Part shown: in pieces, positions 12,501-22,987 of the stretch
Position numbering within the stretch: the stretch's first letter is position 1
Layout: every line of letters begins with the position of its first letter
Assembly: GCA_025330725.1 (NCBI GenBank)
Contig: JAIWND010000012.1
Span: forward strand, 558,001-622,000
Source: Chlamydoabsidia padenii
Taxonomy: Eukaryota; Mucoromycota; Mucoromycetes; Mucorales; Cunninghamellaceae
Length of the DNA: 64,000 nucleotides
Direction of reading: 5' to 3'
Notes under the pieces: model-generated
Seen by the model: the letters and a program-made list of their open reading frames with translations, nothing else
Told to the model about the DNA's origin: nothing
The model's database searches: none
Translations under genes and position numbers: made by a program

Positions 12501-13530
12501 GACGTCCTTTCTCTTTAATTGCCCTCCAATCATCTCTTCGGCATATGTCTCATGTCCGATATGCTATGCTGATGGATCTGTCTGTGGATTTGCTGGCCGA
12601 ACAACTGACATGGGTCGAATTGACTCTCTACCGGAATATCAAGGTAAAAAGTACATACGTATAAACTAAACTCTTTCTCACCATGTTTCTTTTATTTTAG
12701 CCTAGGGATTATATTCGTCATCTGTGGGGTGAAAAGGGTGCTTCGGAAGCCATGATGGCCTTTATATCACATGGTCATTTTATCAAAGGGTGGGTGGTCT
12801 CGATGATCTTGTCACAGAATCATTCTTGTCAACAGCTCTCTCTTTTGGAAAAATTCATTGATCTTGCTTACCGACTTTACCATGATCATCGCAATTACAA
12901 TACTTTGGCGTCTGTACTGGATGGTTTGAATCACCTTATGCAGGATTTAAATCCTATCAAATTTGGATTAAATGGAATTAAACATCAGCAGTTACAAGAA
13001 CTGGAAACTTTGATGAAGCCTGACAGGTAAAACGTACCTCTCTCTCCCTCTATCCAAAAAAGTATCTCATGCCCTTTTTTTTATATTTAGAAACTATGCG
13101 GTTTATCGGCAAGATCTAGAAGACTCGAATGATGGATCAAGTATTCCTTATTTGTAATTAGAACACATAACAATATAACAATGTATGTCAAAATACTGAT
13201 CCCTCCTCCTTTTTTTTTTTTCTTATTAGGTGGGTGCATCGACAAGATATTGTGACATTGGCAGAAACGAAACGGGATGTGACTTTATGTGGTGGTATTC
13301 ATTGGGAAAAGTTTCGGTATATGGGTGAAATCATTCTTCGGTTGACTCAAGCTATATCCATTACCACAACAATCCAACCTAATCCTTGTGTCCTCGCCTT
13401 CATCTCGGATACTACTCTTTTGACGGAAACGGTAAGCATCTTTTAAAACAGCGACTATGAAGTGAAACTGATCATACTTATCATCATTTAGGAACGAAGC
13501 CGTAGATTAGATGAATTTAAATTACAATAG
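9598..13530 (+). CDS. Ras guanine-nucleotide exchange factor with N-terminal degenerate Ras-like domain
   Basis: Twelve exons (9598-10060, 10120-10238, 10421-10502, 10632-11358, 11436-11503, 11585-11663, 11747-11797, 11869-12643, 12701-13026, 13091-13153, 13230-13431, 13492-13530) give 997 residues. Residues about 120-280 look like a small GTPase fold (FEILVVGASQVTKSA, FDGAMVCYDTNN, IPVYLVGLETNL), but the P-loop lacks its second Gly and NKxD is lost. A Ser/Pro-rich linker (about 285-460) follows, then a RasGEF_N/REM module (ADSIVKKLTLWDYHDQ onward). The CDC25 catalytic domain comes last: DLLAEQLTWVELTLYRNIKP, HNYNTLASVLDGL-like HRNYNTLASVLDGLNHL, and GGIHWEKFRYMGEII. It should load GTP on Ras or Rap. 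The ATG at 9598 is preferred over an upstream TTG. Confidence 0.85.
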
Positions 13531-13969
13531 TATGTTTACTTATATGTGTTTATTGTGTGTTTTGATATATAAAGTATCCTCATCCATTTGTTGTTGTTGT
13601 GATTGTAATAATAAAGTGTGATTCATGCAAAAAAAAGCGGTGTTTAAATTTAACATCCGACCCAAATGATCTCTGAAGAGAAAGAACCGTCTCTCACATG
13701 CTACAAAAGATGTAATGTTTCCCTTTTTTTAACAAATATACATCCATTCTAATTCCATTATAGGTTATTCTAAAGGATACTACTATGCATTATAACCCTT
13801 TTCTCATCTCCTTGATGATTAAGGGATTCGGAATGATGATGATATTTCACGATCTTCCTCCTCTTTTGATGAGGGGGTAATGAAAAATACGGAGATCTTT
13901 GCATAAACGCAATCTCGATCCGTAAATTAATATGTAAAAAAGGGAACAAGTGCGGCGTTTGAATCTACC
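13531..13969. other. Intergenic spacer left of the MULE
   Basis: No gene seen. Two element copies: 13637-13648 (GCGGTGTTTAAA) and 13952-13963 (GCGGCGTTTGAA). The second lies 6 bp from the target-site duplication of the transposon. Confidence 0.5.
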
Positions 13970-13978
13970 TCACTCCCC
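13970..13978. repeat. Left 9-bp target-site duplication of the MULE
   Basis: TCACTCCCC directly abuts the left terminal repeat and is repeated exactly at 17365-17373 just outside the right repeat. A 9-bp duplication is the hallmark of Mutator-like transposition. Confidence 0.92.
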
Positions 13979-14123
13979 ACGAGACCTTAGCTTCACAAAA
14001 AAATCGCGGAGAATTCAACCCCCGCCAGGCTTTTCGTAGGCACGGGATTCTTTTTCGCGAAAAATAAAAAGGGGGGGGACCCTGACAACCAAAAAAAAAA
14101 AGTTGGGGCGATCTCAAAGATAA
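13979..14123 (+). repeat. MULE left terminal inverted repeat
   Basis: About 145 bp, matching the reverse complement of 17205-17364. It contains TTCAACCCCCGC (14014-14025), a variant of the host recurrent element, and the palindrome TTTTTCGCGAAAAA (14051-14064). An 8-G run and a 12-A run are the only length-variable parts. Confidence 0.92.
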
Positions 14124-14206
14124 AAATAAAAATAAAAATAAAATTTTTCCTTCCTTTCCTTTTCATACTTCACTTCTACCTCTCTACTTTATTCTTCACT
14201 TTTATT

Positions 14207-17143
14207 ATGAACACTCCAACTCCCACTGACCCCTCTACACTCATCCGCTGTAGCAGATGCAAAGGCTATAAGCGACACGAACTTTTCATTGGTGTTAGAG
14301 CCGATAAACTGTTTAAAACTTGTTACAATTGCCGTGAAAGAGATGTGCCAGAACCAAAACCTCCCGCTTTTCTTATGTACGACTCTGAAATCCGGCATCA
14401 CTTCTTGGACCCTAACGAAGTCGGTGACGATGGCGTTTATCTGGCCGCTGATGTTTATATGTCGCCTGTTCTCTACGACTTGACAGATCAGCAAATGCAC
14501 CAAGCAATTTTGGATCTTGTCAAGGATATCGATCACTACGAGTATCACCCGCGGTATATGGCCACGCCTGAGTTGCGACACTGTGTGGCCTTCGAATTCG
14601 TTTGCTCGCAGGATGATCATGGTAAACATGTATAGAAGTCGGTAAAAACATTAATCTCTTTTTTTTTTTTTTTGAAGCTTGCCGCCAATTAGACCAATCT
14701 ATATTGCGACGACGTTATCAACGGATGGATTCATTCGACTGCAGAGGAAAAGTCTTCGGGTTCATCAACCGCAAGTACAGATGGATCAACTTGAACGTCG
14801 TCCATAATATTGATCATGAAAGACCTGAAGCATTGGAGTTGCGTATGATTCGGGCAACTCCCATGCCTCAAGCGATCAAAACATTCATTACCTCGCGAAT
14901 CGATGTCCACGATCTTAATGCTGTGGGCCTGTATGAGAAAGTTGTTGAAGAATTTGGCTACGTTGTTAACCGGGGGGAAGTGTCCTCGGCCTGGCGCAAT
15001 GCGTTCGTGGAGTCGTACAAGAAAGCCGAAGATCAACTTCAATCAAGTCGTATCCTAGTAGAATCGCTACAAGAAGAATTGGATTGTGAGGAGGTAAGCA
15101 ACAATTATGGGTTTAGTGAAGGATTCTGTAGGAAATGGTTGTGGGTGCGAAGAGTAAATAGATATAGGGTATAGTACATAGTAAAGATACTGTAGTGTAG
15201 ATTATTTGTCAATATTTACTAATAAACTTATTGATCTACTGTTGCATTTAATATTGAATGATGTACTGTAGTTGATGTTTCGAAACACTGCTGGTGTAAA
15301 GTATTTGGGCTTTAAAACTGGCTTTTTTGATCTCCTTGTTCAAAGCGACCAGGTTACAGAATACCATGTCGACTCGACGTACAAAACGAATCGCGTCGGT
15401 TTCGAACTATTTGGTGTTGTTGCAAATGTCTACGGTTCAGGCTACCCCATTGCTTATTTGATTATGAAGGTTGACAGCAATGCCAATGCCTCATCTGAAC
15501 CATATGCAGATACAGGAAGGATTGCAATCCTGAAGATTTTTTTTAGAGTGATGAAGGATCGGGGTTTGAACCCCACTTTCTTCTTTACCGACAAAGATCA
15601 AGCTGAAATCGCTGCAATTGAAGCTGTTTGGCCATTCAATGGTCGATCAATTGTTCGTTTGTGTCTTTGGCACTTGAAGAGAGCTGTCAAAACCAAGTTA
15701 TCTAAACCAAAAACTACAATTCTCCCAATTTACAATGGATTCGATGCACACAATGAATATGAGTTCGTTGATCCTAGCTTCGTTCCCGTTCACGATGCTC
15801 GAAGAAGGGGCGGAAATCTGTTAGCGACAATAAGCCAGAGAACTATTATATTGGAAATGATGGGGAAACATTACAACATGCACCACATGATTCCCGAAAG
15901 TAAATGTTTTTTCAGTAATTCGGGGCATTTACTAAAAAAGGAATTACAATTCATGCATCAGGTCCGACATATCATCCATCAAATGAAGCAATTCGGACGC
16001 GTTCGACAGAAGAAATATACAACTACTGCCACGCCAACAACCTTCAGGACACTTGGGCATACCTGTATAGAAACTGGTATACTAAATCTGCATTTGATCG
16101 CTTGTCGAAATCTGCCGTAAACGGTATGATCCCAATCGGAAAAACGACCATGATGATTGAAGCCCACTGGAAAGTTTTAAAACGAACGCACTTGTACCAT
16201 TATAATCGCGCAAGGCTGGACTTGGTTACATTTGTAATCTTGAAACATTATTACAGAAAACTGAAAGTAAAATATCAATCAATGGTGGTGTACCGGTCTG
16301 AAACATCAACATTTGAAGCACGGTTCATGGAAGAATGGATTAAAGGAAGGACTGCACAGGTTTCCGGGCGCTACTACTCGACAAATTTGTCTCAGTGGGT
16401 ATGTGGCTGTCCCGCGTTCTTGCACAGTCCTGTCACACTATGCAAGCATTTAGTGAAAACATATTTGCTAGATCATGATGATTTGGTGAACAGAAGATTT
16501 TTTATAAAACGATCACACACGCCACCATTCATCAGTTTCCTGCAGGTAATTATATCTAATCGACCTAATTTATTTTAACTATGCTAACTATTTCTACGCG
16601 TAGACCATCAACCCCAATCCTTACCATCCTGGTAATCATCCTCGTGAAGGCGTTTTGCCTCGTCCTCCTATGCGACGTCCGTTATCCTATATTGCACATG
16701 ATGCTGAACCACCGGCACTGATAATCCCACGCCGAAGACTAGAACAGCAGCAACCATCACCTTTCACCATCCCTGATTTGGTGATTCCACGCAGAAGGAT
16801 TCCTAGGCGAGATCCAGAAGAAGGTTACCAAGGCAATGATGAAGCCCCTGTCGTGGATGAGGAGCGTAATTTGTTGGCGTTGGAAATCAGGTACAGGGAT
16901 AAGCGTGCCGATGCGAGAAGGCTCAGAGAGCTATTAGCAAGAGTTGAAGAAGAAGAGGAGGAGGCAAGAGGCGAATATGCCAATTTGTTGGAGGTGTCAA
17001 ACCCAACACAAGCAACTGTGTTTTACTGTGCTCAGAATGATGGTAGTGTCGATGCTTACATTGAGGCTGTCATCCGAGAACGCCAACGTACAACTTTACC
17101 AAGAACGTGGCAAGACGATGATCCATATACAAGACACATCTAG
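14207..17143 (+). CDS. MULE transposase with SWIM zinc finger
   Basis: Five exons (14207-14621, 14678-15093, 15272-15899, 15962-16545, 16604-17143) give 860 residues with no internal stop. An N-terminal CxxC...CxxC zinc motif (IRCSRCKGYK, KTCYNCRERD) may be a zinc knuckle. The MULE DDE core is visible: first Asp near residue 311 in YHVDSTYKTNR, second near 384 in FFFTDKDQAEI followed by RLCLWHLKRAV, and the Glu near 553 in MIEAHWKVLKR. A SWIM finger follows (WVCGCPAF...TLCKH), then a charged coiled-coil tail. The intron 15900-15961 (62 nt) has TACTAA and CAG signals and removes what otherwise looks like a frameshift. It cuts and pastes the element at its terminal repeats. Confidence 0.9.
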
Positions 17144-17204
17144 TTTCAAAAAATAAAATGTCTCAAGTCTTCTTTTTTTATGAGAAAAGCGAAAGAAAAA
17201 AAAA

Positions 17205-17364
17205 TTATCTTTGAGATCGCCCCAACTTTTTTTTTTTTTTTTTTTTTTTTTTTGGTTGTCAGGGTCCCCCCCTTTTTATTTTTCGCGAAAAAGAATCCCG
17301 TGCCTACGAAAAGCCTGGCGGGGGTTGAATTCTCCGCGATTTTTTTGTGAAGCTAAGGTCTCGT
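17205..17364 (-). repeat. MULE right terminal inverted repeat
   Basis: About 160 bp, the reverse complement of the left repeat but with a longer T run (about 31 nt against 12). The host-like element variant is at 17318-17329 (GCGGGGGTTGAA) and the CGCG palindrome at 17279-17292. Confidence 0.92.
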
Positions 17365-17373
17365 TCACTCCCC
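17365..17373. repeat. Right 9-bp target-site duplication of the MULE
   Basis: Exact second copy of TCACTCCCC, immediately after the terminal GGTCTCGT of the right inverted repeat. Confidence 0.92.
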
Positions 17374-17588
17374 CCCCTTTGGCGCGATGACCAATCCACT
17401 ATTATGTAAAAAAAAGACAAGGCAATGATAAAAAAAAAAATTCTGTGTGACCAAAAAAATGGCCCCAACACCAGCAGAGTTTATTATTAATTAGGTAAAA
17501 ATGATGAATGTAAGAATGATGAGAGATGTATGGTGAATGATAAAGGTAGAAGGGAATTTAACTAGGTGAAGAGGGTAAAAGTGTTATG

Positions 17589-18782
17589 CTAACTAATAAA
17601 AAGATTCCTGACTTCTGCCAAGAGTTCATTATTTAAAACTAAAGAGGCCTTTTCTAACCAGGTATTCGATCGTCGTTGATGAGCATAAAGAATCACGGAA
17701 GGAATATCCTTGATTCCCCAACTGATCATTTCCATATGAATCAATTGATTACACTGTTGTACGATACTCATCACCTTGTTCGCCACCACCAAAGGATCTT
17801 TGATGTCAACTTCTTGTTGACCGACCGAATGAATTACCAATTGTTTCACCTTGTTCGCATACTGAGCTACTGTTTTCAAAGTGTCAATATGATGACATTG
17901 AATGTCAAGATGATACAGTTGTCGAGGACCATAATAGATGATGATATGGGACAAAATGGGCGGATGTATTTGTTGTAATGCAATCTTGAGTGATTCGATC
18001 AAGGGACAATGTCGTTTGAGTGATTCCAAAGCAGTTGTATTTGCGTTCTTCAGACGGTTGTGATTGGCACCGAATGAAACATGTGTTAATGTTGGTACCA
18101 TGCTTATCAATTTATCGATGGCCATTGATGAAAAGTCCGTCCATTCCAATTCAAGTTGTTTTATTGAAGTCGAAGGTTGATATTGTTGTTGTTGCTGCTG
18201 CTGCTGTGCCCGTAATAATGTATGATCATCGCCTTCACCATTGTCATTTTTGCTGTCGTTGTAGTTGTAGGTATAAGTGACAGGTAGTTGGAATATACTT
18301 GTATGAAAGTGATCATCGGGTAACATCGGGATATAAGCTTCAGGTTGACGATGACAGATTAGGTTACAATACCGGAACCGCACGGCCTCCAAAAACGGCA
18401 TGGCAAAAAAGGGTACCACTTGTTCCACCGGTAAAATTGCAAAGTCGCAAAAAGTTAAATCGACGAGGTGAGGCATATACTGTTGACACCATGTCGCTCG
18501 AGTGGGACCGATAAGCCATTGGTAACTGCTTTGGCAAGAAGTTATTGTCAACCGTTTGGTGTATATCCTGACCGCTTGCCGAAGCACCGCCGAGTGTTGT
18601 AAACCTTTCTCCAGTTGGGTCAGTTGTTTTCGTATCTTGATATGGACATGTCGGTACAGATGAGGAAGACAGAGATGGTTCGTTTGTTGATTCACCAAAC
18701 AGAATTGTGCCAAGCTAGATTGTGGAAGACTACTGAATATAATATCATATATTTCGTAAGGAAGTGATAATAAAGGATGCAT
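17589..18782 (-). CDS. F-box protein with leucine-rich-repeat-like C-terminal region
   Basis: Single-exon gene of 397 residues. The N-terminus LPYEIYDIIFSSLPQSSLAQ with VNQQTNHLCLPHLYRHV is a standard F-box, the module that binds Skp1 in SCF ubiquitin ligases. The rest has irregular leucine-rich segments (IKQLELEWTDFSSMAIDKLI, PTLTHVSFGANHN, RQLYHLDIQCHHIDTL) that would pick the substrate. A glutamine run (about Q8) lies in a loop in the middle. The ATG at 18782 puts the F-box right at the N-terminus. The substrate is unknown. Its 3' end is only 216 bp from the MULE duplication. Confidence 0.82.
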   Translation of the reverse strand: MHPLLSLPYEIYDIIFSSLPQSSLAQFCLVNQQTNHLCLPHLYRHVHIKIRKQLTQLEKGLQHSAVLRQAVRIYTKRLTITSCQSSYQWLIGPTRATWCQQYMPHLVDLTFCDFAILPVEQVVPFFAMPFLEAVRFRYCNLICHRQPEAYIPMLPDDHFHTSIFQLPVTYTYNYNDSKNDNGEGDDHTLLRAQQQQQQQQYQPSTSIKQLELEWTDFSSMAIDKLISMVPTLTHVSFGANHNRLKNANTTALESLKRHCPLIESLKIALQQIHPPILSHIIIYYGPRQLYHLDIQCHHIDTLKTVAQYANKVKQLVIHSVGQQEVDIKDPLVVANKVMSIVQQCNQLIHMEMISWGIKDIPSVILYAHQRRSNTWLEKASLVLNNELLAEVRNLFIS

Positions 18783-19177
18783 CGGGTGAGAGAGTAGTGG
18801 ATAAAAAAAGAAAAAAGAAAAAAGAAAAAAGAAAAAAAAAGAAGGAATGAGAAAGAAAAAGGGGGATTGCATGCCCGACCGGGGTTTAAAACATTTCCAG
18901 GCATTGGTGCTGACCCATATTTTTATCATTTTTGTGATCATCACAAGAGGTTGTGATTCCAACCTTTCAAAGCATAAATACCACATGCCCAGCCTATTAA
19001 CACAGCAATAACAACAGCCATAAATGACATAATAGATACACACATGTAAGCCCTTTATTAAAAAACCAGCAAGAAGAGGAGGGAGGTAAAAAAACAGACA
19101 ATACATGAGTGAAGGAGAGTCAAAAGGGATTTAATAGTAAATTGTTGTATATAGAAGAAGTATGGGGGGAAAGGTGT
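18783..19177. promoter_or_regulatory. Promoter region of the F-box gene
   Basis: Contains the element copy CCGGGGTTTAAA at 18879-18890, 97 bp before the F-box start, next to GAAAA-rich repeats (18800-18842). The rest is the downstream region of QCR7. Confidence 0.5.
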
Positions 19178-19625
19178 TTAATGCTTGGCAGTAAATTTGA
19201 TGTTGTCAAAGGCTTCGCGTTCGTTGATTTCGGCGCTGACTTGTTCAATATAAGGTTGGAGGTATCTGACATCCTACATGTGTATAATATATATAAACGA
19301 TGAGTATCGCACAATCCCATCCACTATATCATGTCTTGTAATTTACCGCTTCTGGGGTAACCCATTGATCCTTGGGTAAAAGAGTGTGAGACAAGGAGCA
19401 TTGCATAGCCACACGGATACGGTAAGCACGATCGTACATTTGGCGAGGTTCAGCAATTTCAAGTCGACGGAGAGCTTCCTTGACCAAAGGGCTTTCTTCA
19501 GCGACCAAATCGTCGTATTTCAAACCTAAATGTGTTGATTCAGTATATAAAATAGTGTGAGTCGTATAATCGTCAAGTCATGGTCGTTTTCGAGTTGATC
19601 TCTAAACATTAAACAAGTTATATGT

Positions 19626-19664
<39 letters not shown>

Positions 19665-19783
19665 CGATACTTACCGATTTGTCGATAACCAGCGGCACCA
19701 GCATAGAGATTGGCAGCAGGTTTGAGTAATCCAGAGAGGAATTTCGAGTTTTGGACAACACTCTTGAGAGAAATGGTAGCCAT
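19178..19783 (-). CDS. QCR7: Cytochrome bc1 complex subunit 7 (QCR7/UQCRB)
   Basis: Matrix-side subunit of respiratory complex III. Three exons (19783-19675, 19525-19347, 19273-19178) give 127 residues, the normal family length. Recognisable blocks: LYAGAAGYRQIGLKYDDLV, AEESPLVKEALRRL, YDRAYRIRVAMQCSL, LPKDQWVTPEADVRYL and a C-terminal YIEQVSAEINEREAFDN. The first intron holds a very long T run on the plus strand (19629-19660). Confidence 0.93.
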
Positions 19784-19951
19784 TGGAGATGTCTATGGAG
19801 AGTGGGGAGAGAGAGATAAAGGGAAGAGAAGAGGGGGTTGGAATTATTTTGCTGGGGTACTTGGTTGATTTATTTTATTTGTCGTCACATTTTTTTTTCA
19901 ATATCCGACATCAAAGCATCATATACTATTATCTAAGTTAACATCCAAGGT

Positions 19952-22140
19952 TTATCGTTGAGTCAATAAGGGTCGGTCGTCACTTGAGCCATCATTATCG
20001 TCTTCTTCTTCATCAGGTTTGAGTTCATTAAATTCATATCCAATGTCTGTTGCCGCGGAGTATTGTCTAGCAAGAGATGCAGATCGCCAGTGTTTTCGCT
20101 TAAAGAGGTATATCCCAGTGGCCAAACCCAAAATAAGCATTGATCCGATAAATCCATAAACCAAGACAGTGTGATCAGGGCTACCATCCGTTGTTGTTGT
20201 TGTTGATCCCTCCGGTAATATATAGTCTTCGTCAATATAGCTGGTAGGTGTGGTATCGGGACTTGAATTTGCATTGGTGATCGTGGGTTTGACTCGAGTA
20301 GGTCGAGCAGGCACATGAGGATCCTTGGATAGAGTCGAGGTCACCAAAGACGATGTTGGTTTGATGATCAAAGTAGTACTGTTATTCGTGGTGTCGTGAT
20401 TTACGTCAGGTTGATGGATAGGATCACCAACAAAGCGTCGATCCATTTCACCAAAGAGTGTCATTGTCCAATTCAACATGTCACCTGTAGCATCCGCATT
20501 CATTTCGTCGTACACAAATAATGTCCAGTTTCCAATAGGATCTTCATCCCTGTAAACATATGAATGATTAGTCAAAAGGGTTGATTGTTTTCTTTTTTGT
20601 TTGGACCAAGCTTACCAATGCTTGACGGTCATGAATTTCCAATTGCGAATACCATCCGAGCTAGCATCCCCTCTGCGCACAGCCGCCAGTTCAGATTCCA
20701 CCTTGTTAGGACTTGACAGTATGATTTGAATATCCCCTCGATGCTGATGTTCTATATTGACAATGACAGTAACATGTTCCAATCGAGATAGACCTGCCGC
20801 CTGGACCATCGATTGTGTGACCTGGACACTACTTTGTAGTGGTTTCTTGTGCTTGTTGTCGTTAGTAGTATCTGGAATCGCCGTCTTGTTCATATTAACC
20901 GGGAATTCCAAATAGGTTTGCTTGTTCACATTCTGGAACGTCTTGGCTGCTTCGATGATCGCCCACGTGTCGAGTTTGCCGTACCCATATTTGTGATTAT
21001 ACATCCGACCTGAAGGTAAAGTTTTCCAGTCATCATCTTTCAAATCCACAGGAAGAGCAGTTTGGACACAAAGATGTTGCATATCGCGCCATGTTAGATC
21101 TGGTCGGACAGAGAGAACCAAGGCAAAGATACCCACCGCATTGGGTGCAGCTGCTGAAGTGCCACCATGGATATTCGTACAATCCTCGTTCCCATGATTG
21201 GTCGTATACTATTATAATATGAGTTGGTTCAGCATCATCTTTCCCTCCTTTCTTATATATATATATATATGTATCAAACTTACGATAGATTTACCACCAC
21301 CGCTAGAGTAAGTGACAGCAAGCTGGGCAGAACATTTTTCACTATAGGTAGGATGATGATCGGTGTGATCCAAGGCACCAATGGTTATAGTATAAATACT
21401 GTTGGTGTAACCATCAAAGTTGCAATTGTCGCCGGCATCTCCTCCGTTCCCTGTAGCAAAAACAAACACCGATCCTTTTCCGCCACGCCCCTTTTCGATT
21501 CCATTTCTAAACGCGTCGGCCAATATACCTGTAGGTGCCTCCATTGTCTTGCCATCGTCAGGTGGACCCCAGGAGCAAGAGAATATGTCGTTTTCTTGAT
21601 ACTTGTAATTTAGAGCAGCTGCTTCATCCACATCACTGATTTCCGCTGATAAGATCCGAATGCCTATAATAAAATAAAAGTCAGTTATCAAGTGGCATTT
21701 TTACACATTTAAAAAGTGTTTTTCTTACCAGATACTTTTGCATCATAAGCAATTCCAACCCCACACGCATCATTCCTGGCAGCAGCAATTTGTCCTGCAC
21801 ATCGAGTTCCATGATAGTCATTCCAAAGTACAGGTGTGGGCAAGTTTACGTGATCATTAAAGTCATAAGATCCTTCAGCATACTATGCATCAAAAGAAAA
21901 AGAAAGATGTTCAATACAGTGTTGTGTCGTATATTCTGTTAACTTACAAAATTATCCATCAAATCTTTGCTTTGATAGTCCAGCCCATCGTCCAGTATTG
22001 CCACCACCGTGCCATTACCGGTAATACCTTGTTTCCATACCGATGTCACGTTGATATCATGTCCTTTATCTTCTTGATTAATCTATTAGTAAAGATAAAG
22101 AGGGAGAGAGTTAGATCTTACTACTTTTCCAACCTTCTTC

Positions 22141-22174
<34 letters not shown>

Positions 22175-22654
22175 TACCAGATGCCATTGTTTCATAAAGC
22201 CTGGATCATGAATAGCCAAAGAAGACTGTGCATCTTCCAAAACCAGTTTTCCAAACGCCGGAGGAGACCTTTTTGATCTTTTTCTGAGTACTTGTTTATC
22301 AATACGTTGCACTTTAAACCATGGAAGCAACCCACGTTTATGTACCCCATTGGAATGAGCATTTTTGTGTTGTTGTTCAAAGGAGGCCACCACCGGATCT
22401 ACGCCAAGGGAACGCTTCAGATGGGAAGAAGGCGACGACACCACATGATATGTTTGTAATTCACCTGCTTGTCCTTCGTATCGCGTACCAATTGATCGAG
22501 CTATTATTTGAGCATGTTGTTGAGTATTGTCATCTGTTTGGCCTTGAGGGAAGTGGAGGGTATAATACTGCCTTGAAGGATCTCTTTTAATGATGCCAGC
22601 CTGTGTGACCAAGACTAATTGGAGAAGGATTAAAGACAATGTATAAAAATACAT
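19952..22654 (-). CDS. KEX2: Kexin, Golgi subtilisin-like proprotein convertase
   Basis: Six exons (22654-22178, 22082-21948, 21882-21729, 21663-21284, 21208-20616, 20549-19952) give 778 residues. A hydrophobic signal peptide opens the protein, followed by a propeptide ending near the dibasic stretch VLRKRSKR. The catalytic triad is intact: Asp in VAILDDGLDY (about 190), His in YHGTRCAGQIAA (about 228) and Ser in HGGTSAAAP (about 400), with oxyanion Asn in ATGNGG. A P-domain (VTVIVNIEHQHRGDIQIIL) and a Ser/Thr-rich stalk follow. A single membrane span (near 706-730) and an acidic cytosolic tail end it. It cleaves secretory precursors after paired basic residues. The ATG at 22654 is the only one that yields a clean signal peptide. 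Confidence 0.93.
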
Positions 22655-22987
22655 AAAGAGATGTATATAAATAAATAAATAAATAGAGAGATAGAGATAG
22701 AGAGGGATGGAGAGAGTGGTGTGTCTAAATGGATGGATGATACAAAAAGTAAAAGAAAAAAGGAGAAAAAGGAGAGACGACAAAACCAATTTTTGAGTCT
22801 GCTTAAACCGGAGTTTGAATATCATCTTTTTCAGGTCGAGACACAAGGAGAGAGCTACCCCTTAATTAACAAGATAGTGCCTTACCTCCATAACCTATAC
22901 AAGGTAAACCCCTTCTACTTTATTCAATGGAATTAACAAATACAAGTGACATTTTATTATTAGATTATTGGTATTAGATGTATTAGA
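22655..22987. promoter_or_regulatory. Promoter region of KEX2
   Basis: Contains the element copy CCGGAGTTTGAA at 22808-22819, about 155 bp before the KEX2 start. TAAA and GA repeats occupy the leader (22665-22710). The remainder is the 3' flank of the ALKBH1-like gene. Confidence 0.5.

Larger units (their letters stand above)
13979..17364 (+). mobile_element. Complete Mutator-like (MULE) DNA transposon
   Basis: A 3386-bp element bounded by long inverted repeats beginning ACGAGACCTTAG, flanked by an exact 9-bp duplication, and containing one uninterrupted five-exon transposase gene on the plus strand. By eye the two repeats differ only in homopolymer lengths, so insertion should be recent. 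It sits between the 3' end of the RasGEF gene and the 3' end of the F-box gene, and disrupts neither. Confidence 0.93.

Noticed and set aside
11882..12664. Separate gene at the 260-residue ORF
   Set aside because: It is exon 8 of the RasGEF; junction frames on both sides are continuous.
15898..15965. Apparent frameshift and stop codons splitting the transposase into two ORFs
   Set aside because: A 62-nt GT-AG intron (15900-15961) with a TACTAA branch site joins the two frames exactly and restores the sequence expected before the MIEAHW motif.
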